A program made the translations under genes and the position numbers. The notes beneath the pieces were generated by a model. It saw only the letters and a program-made list of their open reading frames with translations, was not told the origin of the DNA and ran no database searches. This document shows, piece by piece, positions 1 to 8,768 of a DNA stretch of 60,186 nt; positions within the stretch are counted from its first letter, which is position 1, and each line of letters begins with the position of its first letter. The stretch spans positions 293,129 through 353,314 of the forward strand of contig NZ_JAEINH010000003.1 of the NCBI RefSeq assembly GCF_016342785.1, written 5' to 3'. The DNA is from Sanguibacter suaedae. GTDB taxonomy: Bacteria; Actinomycetota; Actinomycetes; Actinomycetales; Cellulomonadaceae.

Positions 1-81
1 ACGCGCGGGTTCATGGGGGACCCCGAGCTTCTCGATGAGCTGAGCAGCCGGCGTGACCTGACGTCGAGTCTTCGGTGTCAC
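1..81 (-). CDS. rnc: Ribonuclease III, N-terminal fragment cut by window edge
   Basis: Twenty-seven codons are visible from a GTG start at 81, preceded by a GAGGGG ribosome site. The residues include AAQLIEKLGVPMNP, typical of the N-terminus of actinobacterial RNase III, which cleaves double-stranded RNA in rRNA processing. It follows rpmF by 49 bp on the same strand, the usual rpmF-rnc order in Actinobacteria. The catalytic and dsRNA-binding domains lie outside the window, so the call rests on the short N-terminus plus synteny. Confidence 0.8.
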   Translation of the reverse strand, partial: MTPKTRRQVTPAAQLIEKLGVPHEPAR

Positions 82-130
82 CGGTGTACCCCTCTACGAC
101 CTTCCGGTCGACGCGTGAGCGTCGGCAGGA

Positions 131-325
131 TCAGTTCGCGTGCTCGGTCCGCATCGCCTCGGCGTACTGGCGACCCTTGTAGGTGCCACACGTGGGGCAA
201 GCAGCGTGCGACAGCTTGTCGCCCTTGCACTGCGGGCACGTGGTGAGGTTCGCGGCGGTCGTCTTCCACTGCGAACGACGCGCACGGGTGTTGCTGCGCG
301 ACATCTTGCGCTTCGGAACAGCCAC
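131..325 (-). CDS. rpmF: Large-subunit ribosomal protein L32
   Basis: A 64-residue protein starting [19 protein letters not shown], the hallmark L32 N-terminus, with a four-cysteine zinc ribbon (CPQC and CPTC). It is a 50S subunit component. The GTG start at 325 is chosen because it gives the standard L32 N-terminus; reading further upstream would add residues absent from the family and overlap the DUF177 gene. It lies 2 bp after that gene, the common yceD-rpmF pair, and is presumably cotranscribed with it. It is the zinc-binding (C+) form. Confidence 0.97.
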   Translation of the reverse strand: MAVPKRKMSRSNTRARRSQWKTTAANLTTCPQCKGDKLSHAACPTCGTYKGRQYAEAMRTEHAN

Positions 326-327
326 GG

Positions 328-897
328 CTAGCTCTCTTTCGTCTCGTTGAACATGCTCTGCAGAGTCGACCACCGGGGGTCGATCACGTCATGGCCGTGC
401 TCGGGGTCGTCCGCCAGGCGCGCTCCACACTCAGAGCACAGACCCGGGCAGTCCGACGAGCACAACGGTTGGAATGGTAGTGCAGTGACCACCGAATCCC
501 GAAGCACCGGCTCGATGTCGATCAGATCGCCCTCGAGCACACGCACCTCGTCCTCCTCGTCCCCCGCCTCCGACGCCGCATCGGCGCGCTCGGCGTACAC
601 GAACAGCTCCTGGACGGGGATGTCGATGTCCTCGACGACCTCCTCCAGGCACCGCACGCACTCGCCGACCGCTCGACCAGCGACCGAACCGGAGACCAGG
701 ACCCCTTCCATCACCGCTTCGAGCCTCAGGGAGACGTCGAGCTCGGTGCCTTCGGGGATGCCGATCACGACCGTCCCGAGATCCGCAGGAGCCGCGACGG
801 TCCGATCGACCGACCGCATGGACCCGGGTCGTCTGCTGAGCTCGTGGGTGTCGATGACGAGCGGCGAACGGGGGTCAAGAGTGATGGGTCGCTCCAT
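328..897 (-). CDS. DUF177 (YceD) family protein
   Basis: A 189-residue protein of the YceD/DUF177 family, which almost always precedes rpmF and in plants and bacteria is linked to 23S rRNA accumulation. A cysteine cluster (ECVRC near residue 80 and a [13 protein letters not shown] motif near residue 150) suggests metal binding. An acidic stretch lies near residues 105-120. It sits upstream of rpmF with a 2-bp gap, so translational coupling is likely. The molecular function is not firmly established. Confidence 0.9.
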   Translation of the reverse strand: MERPITLDPRSPLVIDTHELSRRPGSMRSVDRTVAAPADLGTVVIGIPEGTELDVSLRLEAVMEGVLVSGSVAGRAVGECVRCLEEVVEDIDIPVQELFVYAERADAASEAGDEEDEVRVLEGDLIDIEPVLRDSVVTALPFQPLCSSDCPGLCSECGARLADDPEHGHDVIDPRWSTLQSMFNETKES

Positions 898-1018
898 GGT
901 ACGTCCAGACAGGTGGGATCTCGGTCCGTGCCATGAGTAGCAGGACCAACAGGCAATGCTACGTCATCGACCGCGCAGAACCCAACTCAGCGCCCGGCGG
1001 TCGAGCACGCCCGGACGG

Positions 1019-1540
1019 TCACGCCCCGCCGCGGTCCCCGACGTCCTCCCCGAGGCGTTCGGCGAGCTTCGCCCGGCCGGCCTGGACCTGCGTGATGATC
1101 TTGCCGAGGTCGATCTCGAACTCCGCGAGCCGCCGGTCGCAGTAGTCGTCCGCCTCGTGGCGCAGCTTCGCCGCCGTCGCCTCGGCCTCCGCCACGATCT
1201 CGCGCGCACGGGTCTCAGCCTGCAGGACCACCTGCTGCTGGTCCACGAGCTGCGCGGCGCGCTCGCGCGCCGTCCGGATGATGTCCTCTGCCTCGGCCTG
1301 CGCGCCCTCGAGGACGTGGTCGGCGTCCGAGAGCACCTCGTCCGCGCGGGTCAGCTGCGTCGGCAGCGCCTCGCGGAGCTCGTCGATGAGGTCGAGGGCC
1401 TCGTTGCGGTTCACCAGCACGGAGGAGGACATCGGCATGGCCCGCGCCCGCTCGACGATGTCCGTCAGCGCGTCGAGCAGCGCCGGCACACCGACGTGCT
1501 CACCCTCCACGTAGATCTCGTTCACGTCGTCGCTGCTCAT
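1019..1540 (-). CDS. sepIVA: DivIVA-like coiled-coil division protein (SepIVA homologue)
   Basis: A 173-residue protein. The N-terminal segment (LLDALTDIVERARAMPMSSS) resembles mycobacterial SepIVA (Rv2927c) and is followed by a long Ala/Glu/Arg-rich coiled coil (about residues 60-150) ending in a conserved CDRRLAEFE segment. SepIVA is a septation and elongation factor at the membrane. The gene neighbours, DUF177 and rnc on one side and coaD on the other, match the mycobacterial order. The ATG at 1540 has a GAGGAG site overlapping the coaD stop, so the genes are coupled. The coiled coil is shorter than in mycobacteria. Confidence 0.75.
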   Translation of the reverse strand: MSSDDVNEIYVEGEHVGVPALLDALTDIVERARAMPMSSSVLVNRNEALDLIDELREALPTQLTRADEVLSDADHVLEGAQAEAEDIIRTARERAAQLVDQQQVVLQAETRAREIVAEAEATAAKLRHEADDYCDRRLAEFEIDLGKIITQVQAGRAKLAERLGEDVGDRGGA

Positions 1541-1541
1541 C

Positions 1542-2060
1542 TCACTCCTCGTCCGCGGGACCGGGGGCGTTCCCGGCGCCCACCGTGCCACCCAGTGCGG
1601 TCCGCACGGCGGAGGCAACGCCGTCCGGCACCAGATCCGTGATCGTGCCTCCGTGCCGGGCGACGTCCTTGACCAACGACGAGGCGACGTGCGCGAGAGC
1701 CGGGTCGCCGGGGACGAACACCGTCTCGACGCCGACCAGGTGGCGGTTCATGAGCGCCATCGGGAGCTCCGCGTCGAAGTCCGCACCGCCCCGCAGCCCC
1801 TTCACCACGGCGGACGCACCGAGGGACCGGCAGAAGTCGGCGAGGAGCCCGGGCACCACCTCGACACGCACCCCGTCGACGTCCGCGAGCGCGGCCCGTG
1901 CCAGCGCCACCCGCTGCTCGACGTCGAGGAGGGGGGCCTTCGAGGAGTTCCGGGCGACCCCCACGACCACCTCGTCGAACATGCTCCGCGCCCGGCGGAC
2001 GATGTCGAGGTGGCCCAGGGTGATGGGGTCGAAGGACCCGGGGCAGACAGCGAGAGTCAC
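1542..2060 (-). CDS. coaD: Phosphopantetheine adenylyltransferase
   Basis: A 172-residue enzyme that transfers AMP from ATP to 4'-phosphopantetheine, the penultimate step of coenzyme A synthesis. The nucleotidyltransferase signature GSFDPITLGH is at the N-terminus, KGLRGGADFDAELPMA near residue 90 and SSLVKDVARHGG near residue 130. The GTG at 2060 is preferred over one at 2078: the family begins right before AVCPGSFDP, and the upstream choice would overlap rsmD. It lies 4 bp after rsmD and 1 bp before sepIVA, within one operon. Confidence 0.95.
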   Translation of the reverse strand: MTLAVCPGSFDPITLGHLDIVRRARSMFDEVVVGVARNSSKAPLLDVEQRVALARAALADVDGVRVEVVPGLLADFCRSLGASAVVKGLRGGADFDAELPMALMNRHLVGVETVFVPGDPALAHVASSLVKDVARHGGTITDLVPDGVASAVRTALGGTVGAGNAPGPADEE

Positions 2061-2064
2061 GGTC

Positions 2065-2631
2065 TCACGGTAGTGCACCGTCGGTGTCGCGCTCGGCGTA
2101 GTAGACCGCGGTGTCGCCGTACGTCCTGGACGCGACGAGCCGCCACGAGGGCGGCCACGACGGCTCGGGCGACCGGCCGGAGCGTTCGACGACGACGATC
2201 CCGTCGTCCGCGAGCGCGGCCTCGAGGGAGGCGAGGACGTCGGCGACCGTCGCGTCGGTCACGTCGTACGGGGGGTCGAGGAAGACGACGTCCCAGGGGT
2301 GGGCTGCGGGGAGGGTCGCGTACCGCTCCGCGCGGTCCGTGACGACCTGCACCCCGGGGAGGCCGAGCGCGGTGACGTTCCTCGAGCACACGGCGGTGGC
2401 GGCCCGTGCGGAGTCGACGAGGACCACCGTCCGGGCACCACGGCTCGCGGCCTCGAGGCCGAGGGCGCCGGACCCGGCGTAGAGGTCGAGGACCCGGGCG
2501 TCGTCGAGCACGCCGTAGTGCTCGAGGCGCGAGAAGATCGCCTCCCGGACCCGGTCGCTGGTCGGGCGGGTGCCCCTGGGGGGCACCGCCAGTCCTCGGC
2601 CCCCGACCGTCCCTGCCACGATGCGCGTCAC
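2065..2631 (-). CDS. rsmD: 16S rRNA (guanine966-N2)-methyltransferase
   Basis: A 188-residue Rossmann methyltransferase. Motif I is DLYAGSGALGLEA (about residues 49-61) and the catalytic motif is LDPPYD (about residue 119), the DPPY form expected of N2-guanine methyltransferases. RsmD modifies G966 of 16S rRNA during 30S assembly. The start is GTG. It sits between recG and coaD, the standard actinobacterial rsmD-coaD arrangement. Confidence 0.94.
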   Translation of the reverse strand: MTRIVAGTVGGRGLAVPPRGTRPTSDRVREAIFSRLEHYGVLDDARVLDLYAGSGALGLEAASRGARTVVLVDSARAATAVCSRNVTALGLPGVQVVTDRAERYATLPAAHPWDVVFLDPPYDVTDATVADVLASLEAALADDGIVVVERSGRSPEPSWPPSWRLVASRTYGDTAVYYAERDTDGALP

Positions 2632-2668
2632 CGGACCAGCCTACCGAGGCGCTTGCGGTCAGGTGCGG

Positions 2669-4972
2669 TCAGGTGCGGTCGAGGAACTCCTCGCGCTCCC
2701 CGTCGAGGCGTTCGGCGATGGCCTCGCGCAGGGCCGGCGCCCCGTCGAGGCCCGGGTCGGCAGCGACCACCCGGGCGGCGTCCTCCCGGGCGACGGCGAT
2801 GACGTCGGCGTCCTTGACGACCCGCAGGAGCCGCAGAGAGCTCGACCGCCCGGACTGCGCGGCGCCGAGGACGTCGCCCTCGCTCCGCATCTCGAGGTCG
2901 GCTGCGGCGAGCTCGAAGCCGTCGGTCGTCGCGGCGAGGGTCGCGAGACGCTCCCCCGCCGGCGAGCCGGGGGCCGCCCGCGACACGAGGAGGCAGAGCC
3001 CCGGGTCGCTCCCCCGGCCGACGCGCCCGCGCAGCTGGTGGAGCTGGGAGATCCCGAACCGGTCCGCGTCGAGGATCACCATGACGGTCGCGCTGGGCAC
3101 GTCGACACCGACCTCGATGACGGTCGTCGAGACGAGGACGTCGAGGTCGCCAGCGGTGAAGGCGGCCATCGCGGACTCCTTGTCGGCCGGGGTCATCTGC
3201 CCGTGGAGCACGCCCGTCCGCACGCCGGCGAGCGCAGGCTCCGCCCGCAGCGCGTCGACGACCTCGAGGACCGCCCGCAAGGGTGCGCGCGCGTCGTCGC
3301 CGGCCTCCTCGTCGAGGGCCGTGAGCCCGTCGAGGAGATCGGGGACGTCGTCCTCCTGCTGCGGCCGGGAAGGAGCGCCCGACGGGTCGTCCGGGGTGAT
3401 GCGCGGGCACACCACGTAGGCGCGGCGCCCGGCGTCGACCTCCTCGCGGACGCGTGACCAGGTGCGCGCCATCCACGCCGCGTTGTCCGCGGGCACCACG
3501 TGCGTGGTGATCCCGGCCCGCCCGGCGGGCACCTCACGAAGGGTCGAGGTCTCGAGGTCGCCGAAGACCGTCATCGCGACCGTCCGCGGGATGGGGGTCG
3601 CCGTCATGACGAGGAGGTGTGGGACCCGCTCGGCCTTGGCGCGCAGCGCGTCACGCTGCTCGACGCCGAACCGGTGCTGCTCGTCGACCACCACGAGGCC
3701 GAGGTCCGCGAACTGGACGGTGTCGCCGAGGAGCGCGTGCGTCCCGACGACGATCCCCGCAGCGCCGCTCGCCGCGTCGAGGAGGTTCTTCCTGCGCGCC
3801 GCGGTGCTCTGGGAGCCCGTGAGGAGCGCCACCCGGGTGCCGTGCTCGCGCCCGCCGAGCAGGCCGTGCTCGGCGAGGTCGCCCAGGAGCGCGGCGAGGG
3901 TGCGGGCGTGCTGCGCGGCGAGCACCTCGGTCGGGGCGAGGAGCGCGGCCTGGCCACCGGCGTCGACCACCTGGAGCATGGCCCGCAACGCCACGACCGT
4001 CTTTCCGGACCCCACCTCACCCTGGAGGAGACGTTGCATGGGCCGTGGGAGCGCCAGCTCGCGGGCCAGCTCCTCATTGACCGCGCGCTGGCCCTCGGTG
4101 AGGGAGAACGGGAGCGCGGCGTCGAAGTCCGCGAGGATGCTCGCTCCGTCACCGGGGCCGCGGAGCGGACGGGGCACCGCCTCGAGGTGGGCGACCTGCG
4201 ACCGTCGCCGGGCGAGCGCCGCCTGGAGGACGAACGCCTCCTCGTACCGCAGCCGGTCCCGTCCGCGCTCCGCCTGGGCGGCGTCGGCGGGCTCGTGGAC
4301 GTCGAGGAACGCCTGGTGCAGCCCGACGAGCCCCCGGGCCAGGAGCACGTCGTCCGGGACGGGGTCGGGCACGTCGGCCGGTGTCAGCGGGCCGAGGACG
4401 GTGCGCACGGCGCGCTCGACGCGCCACGTCGGCGCGGAGGCGCTCGCGGGGTAGATGGGGACGGGGCGGCCCGCCTCCGCGAGTGCGGAGGACTCGTCGT
4501 CCGCGTCGACGCCGACGAGCAGGTAGTCCGGGTGCGTGAGCTGGCGCTCGCCGCGGTACTCGGAGACGATCCCGGTGAAGAACCCGGTGCGCCCGGGCCG
4601 CAGCCGGTCCTCGTGGACGCGCAGGACACCGGGTCGCTTGGCGAAGAACGTCAGCGCGAGACGGTGGGTCCCGTCGGTGACGACCGCCTGCAGCATCGCC
4701 CCGCCGCGGGAGCGCATCTGCCGCACGGTGGCGGTGGCCACGCGTGCGACGACCGTCACGTGCTCGCCGACGGCGAGCTCGCTCATGTCCGTCATGCGGC
4801 CGGGCTCGCCGTACCGGCGCGGGTAGTGGCGCAGCAGGTCGCCGGTGGTGCGGAGACCGAGCTTGGCGAGCGGCCCGGCCGTGCGTGCGCCGAGGACCGT
4901 GGCGAGAGGCTCGTGGAGGCGGTCCGCGGGGCCCTCGCCCCACGCCTCTCCGGGCGTCGGTGCCGCGCTCAC
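2669..4972 (-). CDS. recG: ATP-dependent DNA helicase RecG
   Basis: A 767-residue helicase that remodels stalled forks and Holliday junctions. An N-terminal wedge/OB region (about residues 20-160) precedes helicase motifs: Walker A GEVGSGKT near 318, DEQH at 430-433, MTATPIPRT near 460, and QLRGRVGRGSDPG in the C-terminal third. Between the two RecA lobes there is a roughly 50-residue acidic insertion (PQQEDDVPDLLDG onward), as often seen in actinobacterial RecG. The GTG at 4972 overlaps the stop of the DAK2 gene by 4 bp, so translation is probably coupled; longer upstream readings are out of family. Confidence 0.95.
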   Translation of the reverse strand: MSAAPTPGEAWGEGPADRLHEPLATVLGARTAGPLAKLGLRTTGDLLRHYPRRYGEPGRMTDMSELAVGEHVTVVARVATATVRQMRSRGGAMLQAVVTDGTHRLALTFFAKRPGVLRVHEDRLRPGRTGFFTGIVSEYRGERQLTHPDYLLVGVDADDESSALAEAGRPVPIYPASASAPTWRVERAVRTVLGPLTPADVPDPVPDDVLLARGLVGLHQAFLDVHEPADAAQAERGRDRLRYEEAFVLQAALARRRSQVAHLEAVPRPLRGPGDGASILADFDAALPFSLTEGQRAVNEELARELALPRPMQRLLQGEVGSGKTVVALRAMLQVVDAGGQAALLAPTEVLAAQHARTLAALLGDLAEHGLLGGREHGTRVALLTGSQSTAARRKNLLDAASGAAGIVVGTHALLGDTVQFADLGLVVVDEQHRFGVEQRDALRAKAERVPHLLVMTATPIPRTVAMTVFGDLETSTLREVPAGRAGITTHVVPADNAAWMARTWSRVREEVDAGRRAYVVCPRITPDDPSGAPSRPQQEDDVPDLLDGLTALDEEAGDDARAPLRAVLEVVDALRAEPALAGVRTGVLHGQMTPADKESAMAAFTAGDLDVLVSTTVIEVGVDVPSATVMVILDADRFGISQLHQLRGRVGRGSDPGLCLLVSRAAPGSPAGERLATLAATTDGFELAAADLEMRSEGDVLGAAQSGRSSSLRLLRVVKDADVIAVAREDAARVVAADPGLDGAPALREAIAERLDGEREEFLDRT

Positions 4973-6660
4973 AGCTCCTCCGTCCCGACGAGCACGTCCG
5001 TCGACGCCCGACCGGAGCGCAGGAGGAGGACCTCGGTGCCGGGTCTCGCGTCCTGCGCGCGAGCGACGACCTCGTCGACCACCGTCGCGTCCGCCTCCTC
5101 GTCCACGAGGAGCGTGAGGAGGACCTCGGCGCCCGCCGTCGCCCCTGCGACGCGTCCCGCCACGGTCGCACCGGCCGCTGCGACCGTGAGCCCTCCCACG
5201 GAGGCGACGTGCACCGACCCGGCGGCGTCGAGCGCCTCGGTGACGCGGTCGGTCTGCGGTGCGCCGGCCCATGCCGCGAGGGCGGCGACGACGTGGAGGT
5301 CGGTGCGCGGCGGGGCGACGGTCACCCTGGGGAGAGCGTCGGGCGCTTCGTCACCGTCACCCGTGGCCGCGAGAGCGCGTGCCGCCTCGTAGGAGGACTC
5401 GTCGACGGGGAGGACGAGGACGCGGTCCTCACCGGTCTCGAGCACCGCGCGGCGCAGGTCGGCGGTGGTGACGTCCTCGTCGACGCGCAGGACCACGACG
5501 GCACCGCTGCGCGCGAGGTCCGCGACGAGGCCGGGCGCCGTCGTGCAGGCGACCACGCCACCCGACCCGGGACCGGCGTCCCGGGGCCCTACGACCTGGA
5601 GCGCGAGGCTGCGGACGACCACCTGCCGGACCGTCGGACGTCGGCCGTCCTCATCGCGGGCGACGACGCGCACCACGTCCTCGGGACGGTCGGTGTGCAC
5701 GTGGACCTGCCACATCGCGCCCCCTGGGGCGGCCGCGGGGCCAGGCACGTCGCCTCCCACCACGACGACCGACTCCCCCAGCTCCTGGAGGTCCCGACGC
5801 AGGCGACCCCCGACGTCGCGCGACGCAGCGACCCGGTCCGCGCCGTCCCGGTGCTCGACGACGAGGACCACCTCGAACTCGCCGTCCACGGCGGGACGGC
5901 CAGGACGCGCCAACGCTCGGTCGGCGCTCTGCTCAGGGGCGGAGAGGGAGCCCATGAGGACGACGGTGCCCTGACCCTCCGACAAGGCACCCGCCGTCGA
6001 ACCGGTACCGGCCGCGACGCAGAGCGCGTCGAGGACCAGGGACAGCCCGTACGCGCCGGCGTCGAGCACGTTCGCCGCGCGCAGGACGTCGAGCTCGTCC
6101 GCGCTGCGCCCGAGCGCCTGCCGCGCACCGTCCCGCGCCGCCGTGAGGACGCCCACGACGTCGCTCCCGTCCGCCAGCGCCGTCGCGGCGCACGCGGCGG
6201 CGACCTCGGCCGCGCTGAGGATGGTCCCGCGCCTGGGGTCGGCGACGGCGCGGCCCGCCGCCTCGGACGCCCCCGCGAGAGCCCGGGCCGTCACCACCGC
6301 GTCGACGACGTCGTCCGCCGCGCCCACGGCGAGCCCACGGAGGTACTCGCTGAGGATGACACCGGAGTTGCCCCGTGCGCCGAGGAGCGCACCGTGGGCG
6401 AGCGCGGCGAGGAGGGCACCGACGGACGCCCCGGCCGACTGCCGGTCGACCTCCTCCTTCGCCCGCGCGAAGGTCAGGCAGAGGTTGGTCCCCGTGTCCG
6501 CGTCCGCCACGGGGAAGACGTTCGCGGAGTCGATGACCCCACGGGCCGCTCCGAGCGCCCGGCAGGCGGTGATCGCCCAGGTGCGGACGGTGTCGGGGGT
6601 GAGGGCGTCGCCGGTGCCCTGCTGCACCGCCGGTCCCGCCGGTCCCGCCAGTCCTGCCAT
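4969..6660 (-). CDS. DAK2 domain protein, FakA/YloV-like kinase subunit
   Basis: A 563-residue protein. Its N-terminal DAK2 (dihydroxyacetone kinase L-like) domain has the metal/ATP-binding motif NVFPVADADTGTNL (about residues 47-60) and GARGNSGVILSE near residue 100. The second half is the middle/C-terminal region seen in YloV/FakA, the ATP-binding subunit of fatty acid kinase in Firmicutes. In Actinobacteria this gene conventionally precedes recG, but its substrate is unproven. The ATG at 6660 has a GAGGAGG site. A Gly/Ala/Pro-rich stretch at the extreme N-terminus is probably disordered. Confidence 0.85.
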   Translation of the reverse strand: MAGLAGPAGPAVQQGTGDALTPDTVRTWAITACRALGAARGVIDSANVFPVADADTGTNLCLTFARAKEEVDRQSAGASVGALLAALAHGALLGARGNSGVILSEYLRGLAVGAADDVVDAVVTARALAGASEAAGRAVADPRRGTILSAAEVAAACAATALADGSDVVGVLTAARDGARQALGRSADELDVLRAANVLDAGAYGLSLVLDALCVAAGTGSTAGALSEGQGTVVLMGSLSAPEQSADRALARPGRPAVDGEFEVVLVVEHRDGADRVAASRDVGGRLRRDLQELGESVVVVGGDVPGPAAAPGGAMWQVHVHTDRPEDVVRVVARDEDGRRPTVRQVVVRSLALQVVGPRDAGPGSGGVVACTTAPGLVADLARSGAVVVLRVDEDVTTADLRRAVLETGEDRVLVLPVDESSYEAARALAATGDGDEAPDALPRVTVAPPRTDLHVVAALAAWAGAPQTDRVTEALDAAGSVHVASVGGLTVAAAGATVAGRVAGATAGAEVLLTLLVDEEADATVVDEVVARAQDARPGTEVLLLRSGRASTDVLVGTEEL

Positions 6661-6696
6661 GTCGAGGTCCTCCTCGGTCGTCCGGACGGACACGAC

Positions 6697-6726
6697 TTGA
6701 GACCGCGCCCGCGCATCGGCTACCCT
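6697..6726 (+). promoter_or_regulatory. Probable sigma-A promoter for rpmB
   Basis: TTGAGA (6697-6702) and TACCCT (6721-6726) are separated by 18 bp, close to the vegetative consensus. Initiation near 6733 would give a leader of about 140 nt before rpmB. This is motif inspection only. Confidence 0.5.
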
Positions 6727-6874
6727 ATCGAGGTTGCCCGGACACACACGGGCATGCGGTCATCCTCAGCACACCACCCACGGGCCCGGCCCGTGACCGG
6801 TGATGCGAGGGCCCGCATCCACAGACCATTGAATTCGCCGCCCACCGCGGCGTGCATGACGATCAGGAGAGACC

Positions 6875-7066
6875 GTGGCTGCCAACTGCGAAGTCTGCGC
6901 AAAGGGCCCGAGCTTCGGGCACAGCATCTCGCACTCGCACGTGCGCACGAAGCGCCGCTGGAACCCGAACATCCAGCGTGTTCGCGCAATCGTCAACGGC
7001 GCGCCCAAGCGCCTCAACGTGTGCACCTCGTGCCTCAAGGCAGGCAAGGTCACCCGCAACGTCTGA
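6875..7066 (+). CDS. rpmB: Large-subunit ribosomal protein L28
   Basis: A 63-residue protein with a CEVC...CTSC zinc-binding pair and the conserved GHSISHSH and RTKRRWNPN segments of L28. It is a 50S subunit component. The GTG at 6875 is preceded by an AGGAGAG site. It is transcribed divergently from the DAK2-recG operon, a common actinobacterial arrangement, and is followed by a perfect hairpin terminator. It is the zinc-containing (C+) form. Confidence 0.97.
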   Translation: MAANCEVCAKGPSFGHSISHSHVRTKRRWNPNIQRVRAIVNGAPKRLNVCTSCLKAGKVTRNV

Positions 7067-7089
7067 GACTCCCCAGCAGGACTCTCACC

Positions 7090-7124
7090 GAGAGCCCGTC
7101 GGACCACGTGTCCGACGGGCTCTC
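7090..7124 (+). terminator. Hairpin terminator after rpmB
   Basis: A perfect 14-bp stem (7090-7103 with 7111-7124) with a 7-nt loop begins 23 bp after the rpmB stop. There is no long T run, which is usual in this high-GC group. Confidence 0.8.
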
Positions 7125-7182
7125 GTGCTCTCCGGAGGCGCGCGCTGTTGGCTCACCGCCCCGATCGTGGCAGGCTGAGCCC

Positions 7183-7695
7183 GTGGACCAACTCGACGAC
7201 GTGACCATCCGCCCGGCGACACCGCAGGACGCAGGCGCCATCGCTCGCATCCACATCGCCTCGTGGCGCGAGGCGTACGCCGGCATCGTGCCGGACGAGT
7301 ACCTCGCGTCCCTCGACGAGGACGCGCGCGAGGAGCGGTGGACGACGATCCTCTCCGACGAGCCGTCCCGGACGTGGATCGCCCAGGTCGCACGGCGGAC
7401 CGTCGGGTTCGCCAGCGTCGGCCCCAGCCGGGACGAGGACGCCGAGCCCGGTGACCTCGAGCTCTACTCGATCTACCTCGACCCCGAGTCCTGGGGGCGG
7501 GGCGTCGCCCGGGACCTCATGCGCACGATCCTCACCGAGGTCCCCGAGACGACCCCCATGTCGCTCTGGGTGATCGCCGACAACGCTCGCGCCCAGCACT
7601 TCTACAAGCGCCACGGGTTCGCCGCGGACGGCGTCGAGCGCCTGGAGCAGTACGGCGACAAGAGCGTCACCGAGATCCGCTACCGCCGCGCCTGA
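7183..7695 (+). CDS. GNAT family N-acetyltransferase
   Basis: A 170-residue protein with a complete GNAT fold: RPATPQDAGAIARIHIASWREAY at its start region (positions about 8-30) is typical of the YitH/RimI-like group, followed by the acetyl-CoA loop ESWGRGVARDLM near residue 105 and the C-terminal ARAQHFYKRHGF motif. It transfers acetyl from acetyl-CoA to an amine; the acceptor cannot be read from sequence. The GTG at 7183 is chosen because the domain begins a few residues later. It is a lone gene converging with thiL. Confidence 0.85.
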   Translation: MDQLDDVTIRPATPQDAGAIARIHIASWREAYAGIVPDEYLASLDEDAREERWTTILSDEPSRTWIAQVARRTVGFASVGPSRDEDAEPGDLELYSIYLDPESWGRGVARDLMRTILTEVPETTPMSLWVIADNARAQHFYKRHGFAADGVERLEQYGDKSVTEIRYRRA

Positions 7696-7705
7696 CGGCC
7701 CCGCC

Positions 7706-8683
7706 TCATCCCGAGAAGTGGTCCCACCCGCCGCCCACGGCCGCGGGCGCACCCTCGACGGTCACCGGCCCGGACGAGCCGGGAGCCGTCGCGACCACAC
7801 GGCCGACACGTCTGAACCCCGCCGGGAGGTCCCCGTCCGGGAAGGTCGCGAGCATGCCGTGGTCCTCACCCCCGGTGAGGACCCACGTCGTCGCGTCACG
7901 TCCCAGCGCGTCCGCCGCCACCCGTACGGCGGCCAGGTCCTCGGCCAGCGCGGTGCCGGGGGCGTCGAGGTCGAGGACGACCCCGCTCGCCCGGGCGATC
8001 CGGCCCGCGTCGCGCACCAGGCCGTCAGACACGTCCATCATCGAGGTCGCCCCGGCACGTGCCGCCTCGAGCCCTGCCTCGAGCGGCGGGTCGGGGCGCA
8101 GGAACGCGGTGACGAGCGCCTCACCGACGTCAGGGCGCCCTTCCCTGAGCAGCTCGAGCCCTGCGGCCGACCGTCCGAGGACCCCGGCGTGGGCGACGAC
8201 GTCCCCCGGGCGCGCGCCGGACCGCAGCACCGGGGCACGCCCCTCGAGGTCCCCGTGGACGGTGACGGCGGCCACCACCGCGTCCCCACCCGAGAGATCT
8301 CCCCCGACGACCGCGGCCCCGACCTCGGCGCATGCCAGGGCGAGGCCCCGCGCGAACCCCGTCACCCAGTCCACCTCGACGTCCCCGGGCACCACGAGGG
8401 ACACGACGAGCGAGGTCGGCCGGGCCCCCATCGCGGCGACGTCGGCGAGGTTCTGCATCGCGGCCCGCCACCCCACGTCCTCACCGGAGGACCAGGAACG
8501 CACGAAGTGCCGGTCCTCGACGAGCACGTCCGTCGACACGACGAAGCGACCGTCGGGGGCGGCCACCACCGCGGCATCGTCACCCGGGCCCACGAGCGTC
8601 GAGGAACCCGACGGGAGCAGGGGGAAGATCCGGGCGAGGAGCTGCTCCTCGGAGAGGTCGCGGACGAGCTCTGGCATGGTCAC
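7706..8683 (-). CDS. thiL: Thiamine-monophosphate kinase
   Basis: A 325-residue kinase of the PurM/AIR synthase superfamily that converts thiamine phosphate to thiamine diphosphate. Motifs visible are GPGDDAAVV near residue 32, STDVLVEDRHF near 50, NLADVAAMGA near 78, MMDVSDGL near 217 and LTGGEDHG near 268. The GTG at 8683 lies 6 nt downstream of a TAGGGT box with no clear Shine-Dalgarno, so the transcript may be leaderless; an ATG two codons in is an alternative. It is divergent from the DUF3515 gene. Confidence 0.95.
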   Translation of the reverse strand: MTMPELVRDLSEEQLLARIFPLLPSGSSTLVGPGDDAAVVAAPDGRFVVSTDVLVEDRHFVRSWSSGEDVGWRAAMQNLADVAAMGARPTSLVVSLVVPGDVEVDWVTGFARGLALACAEVGAAVVGGDLSGGDAVVAAVTVHGDLEGRAPVLRSGARPGDVVAHAGVLGRSAAGLELLREGRPDVGEALVTAFLRPDPPLEAGLEAARAGATSMMDVSDGLVRDAGRIARASGVVLDLDAPGTALAEDLAAVRVAADALGRDATTWVLTGGEDHGMLATFPDGDLPAGFRRVGRVVATAPGSSGPVTVEGAPAAVGGGWDHFSG

Positions 8684-8689
8684 GAAGGA

Positions 8690-8695
8690 ACCCTA
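8690..8695 (-). promoter_or_regulatory. Minus-10 box for leaderless thiL
   Basis: On the minus strand TAGGGT ends 6 nt before the thiL GTG. No convincing ribosome site lies in between, fitting a leaderless mRNA. No clear minus-35 was identified. Confidence 0.4.
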
Positions 8696-8755
8696 TCCGC
8701 CATCCCCTCCCGAGGACCCGCGTGCACGCCCGCAGGCGCCACGGGCGGGGGCGGA

Positions 8756-8761
8756 TAGAGT
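8756..8761 (+). promoter_or_regulatory. Minus-10 box for leaderless DUF3515 gene
   Basis: TAGAGT ends 7 nt before the GTG at 8769 and no Shine-Dalgarno is present, so transcription probably starts at or next to the start codon. Confidence 0.4.
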
Positions 8762-8768
8762 TGACGCC

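Noticed and set aside
13-246. Plus-strand frame at the left edge
   Set aside because: It lies opposite rnc and rpmF, which have unambiguous family sequence, and is Arg/Ser/Cys-rich without a domain.
2669-5272. Long open frames extending conserved genes upstream or lying opposite them across the window
   Set aside because: High GC leaves stop-free frames on the antisense strand and upstream of true starts. They have Arg/Pro/Gly-rich or Ser/Thr-rich compositions without domains, and fully overlap genes with clear family motifs.
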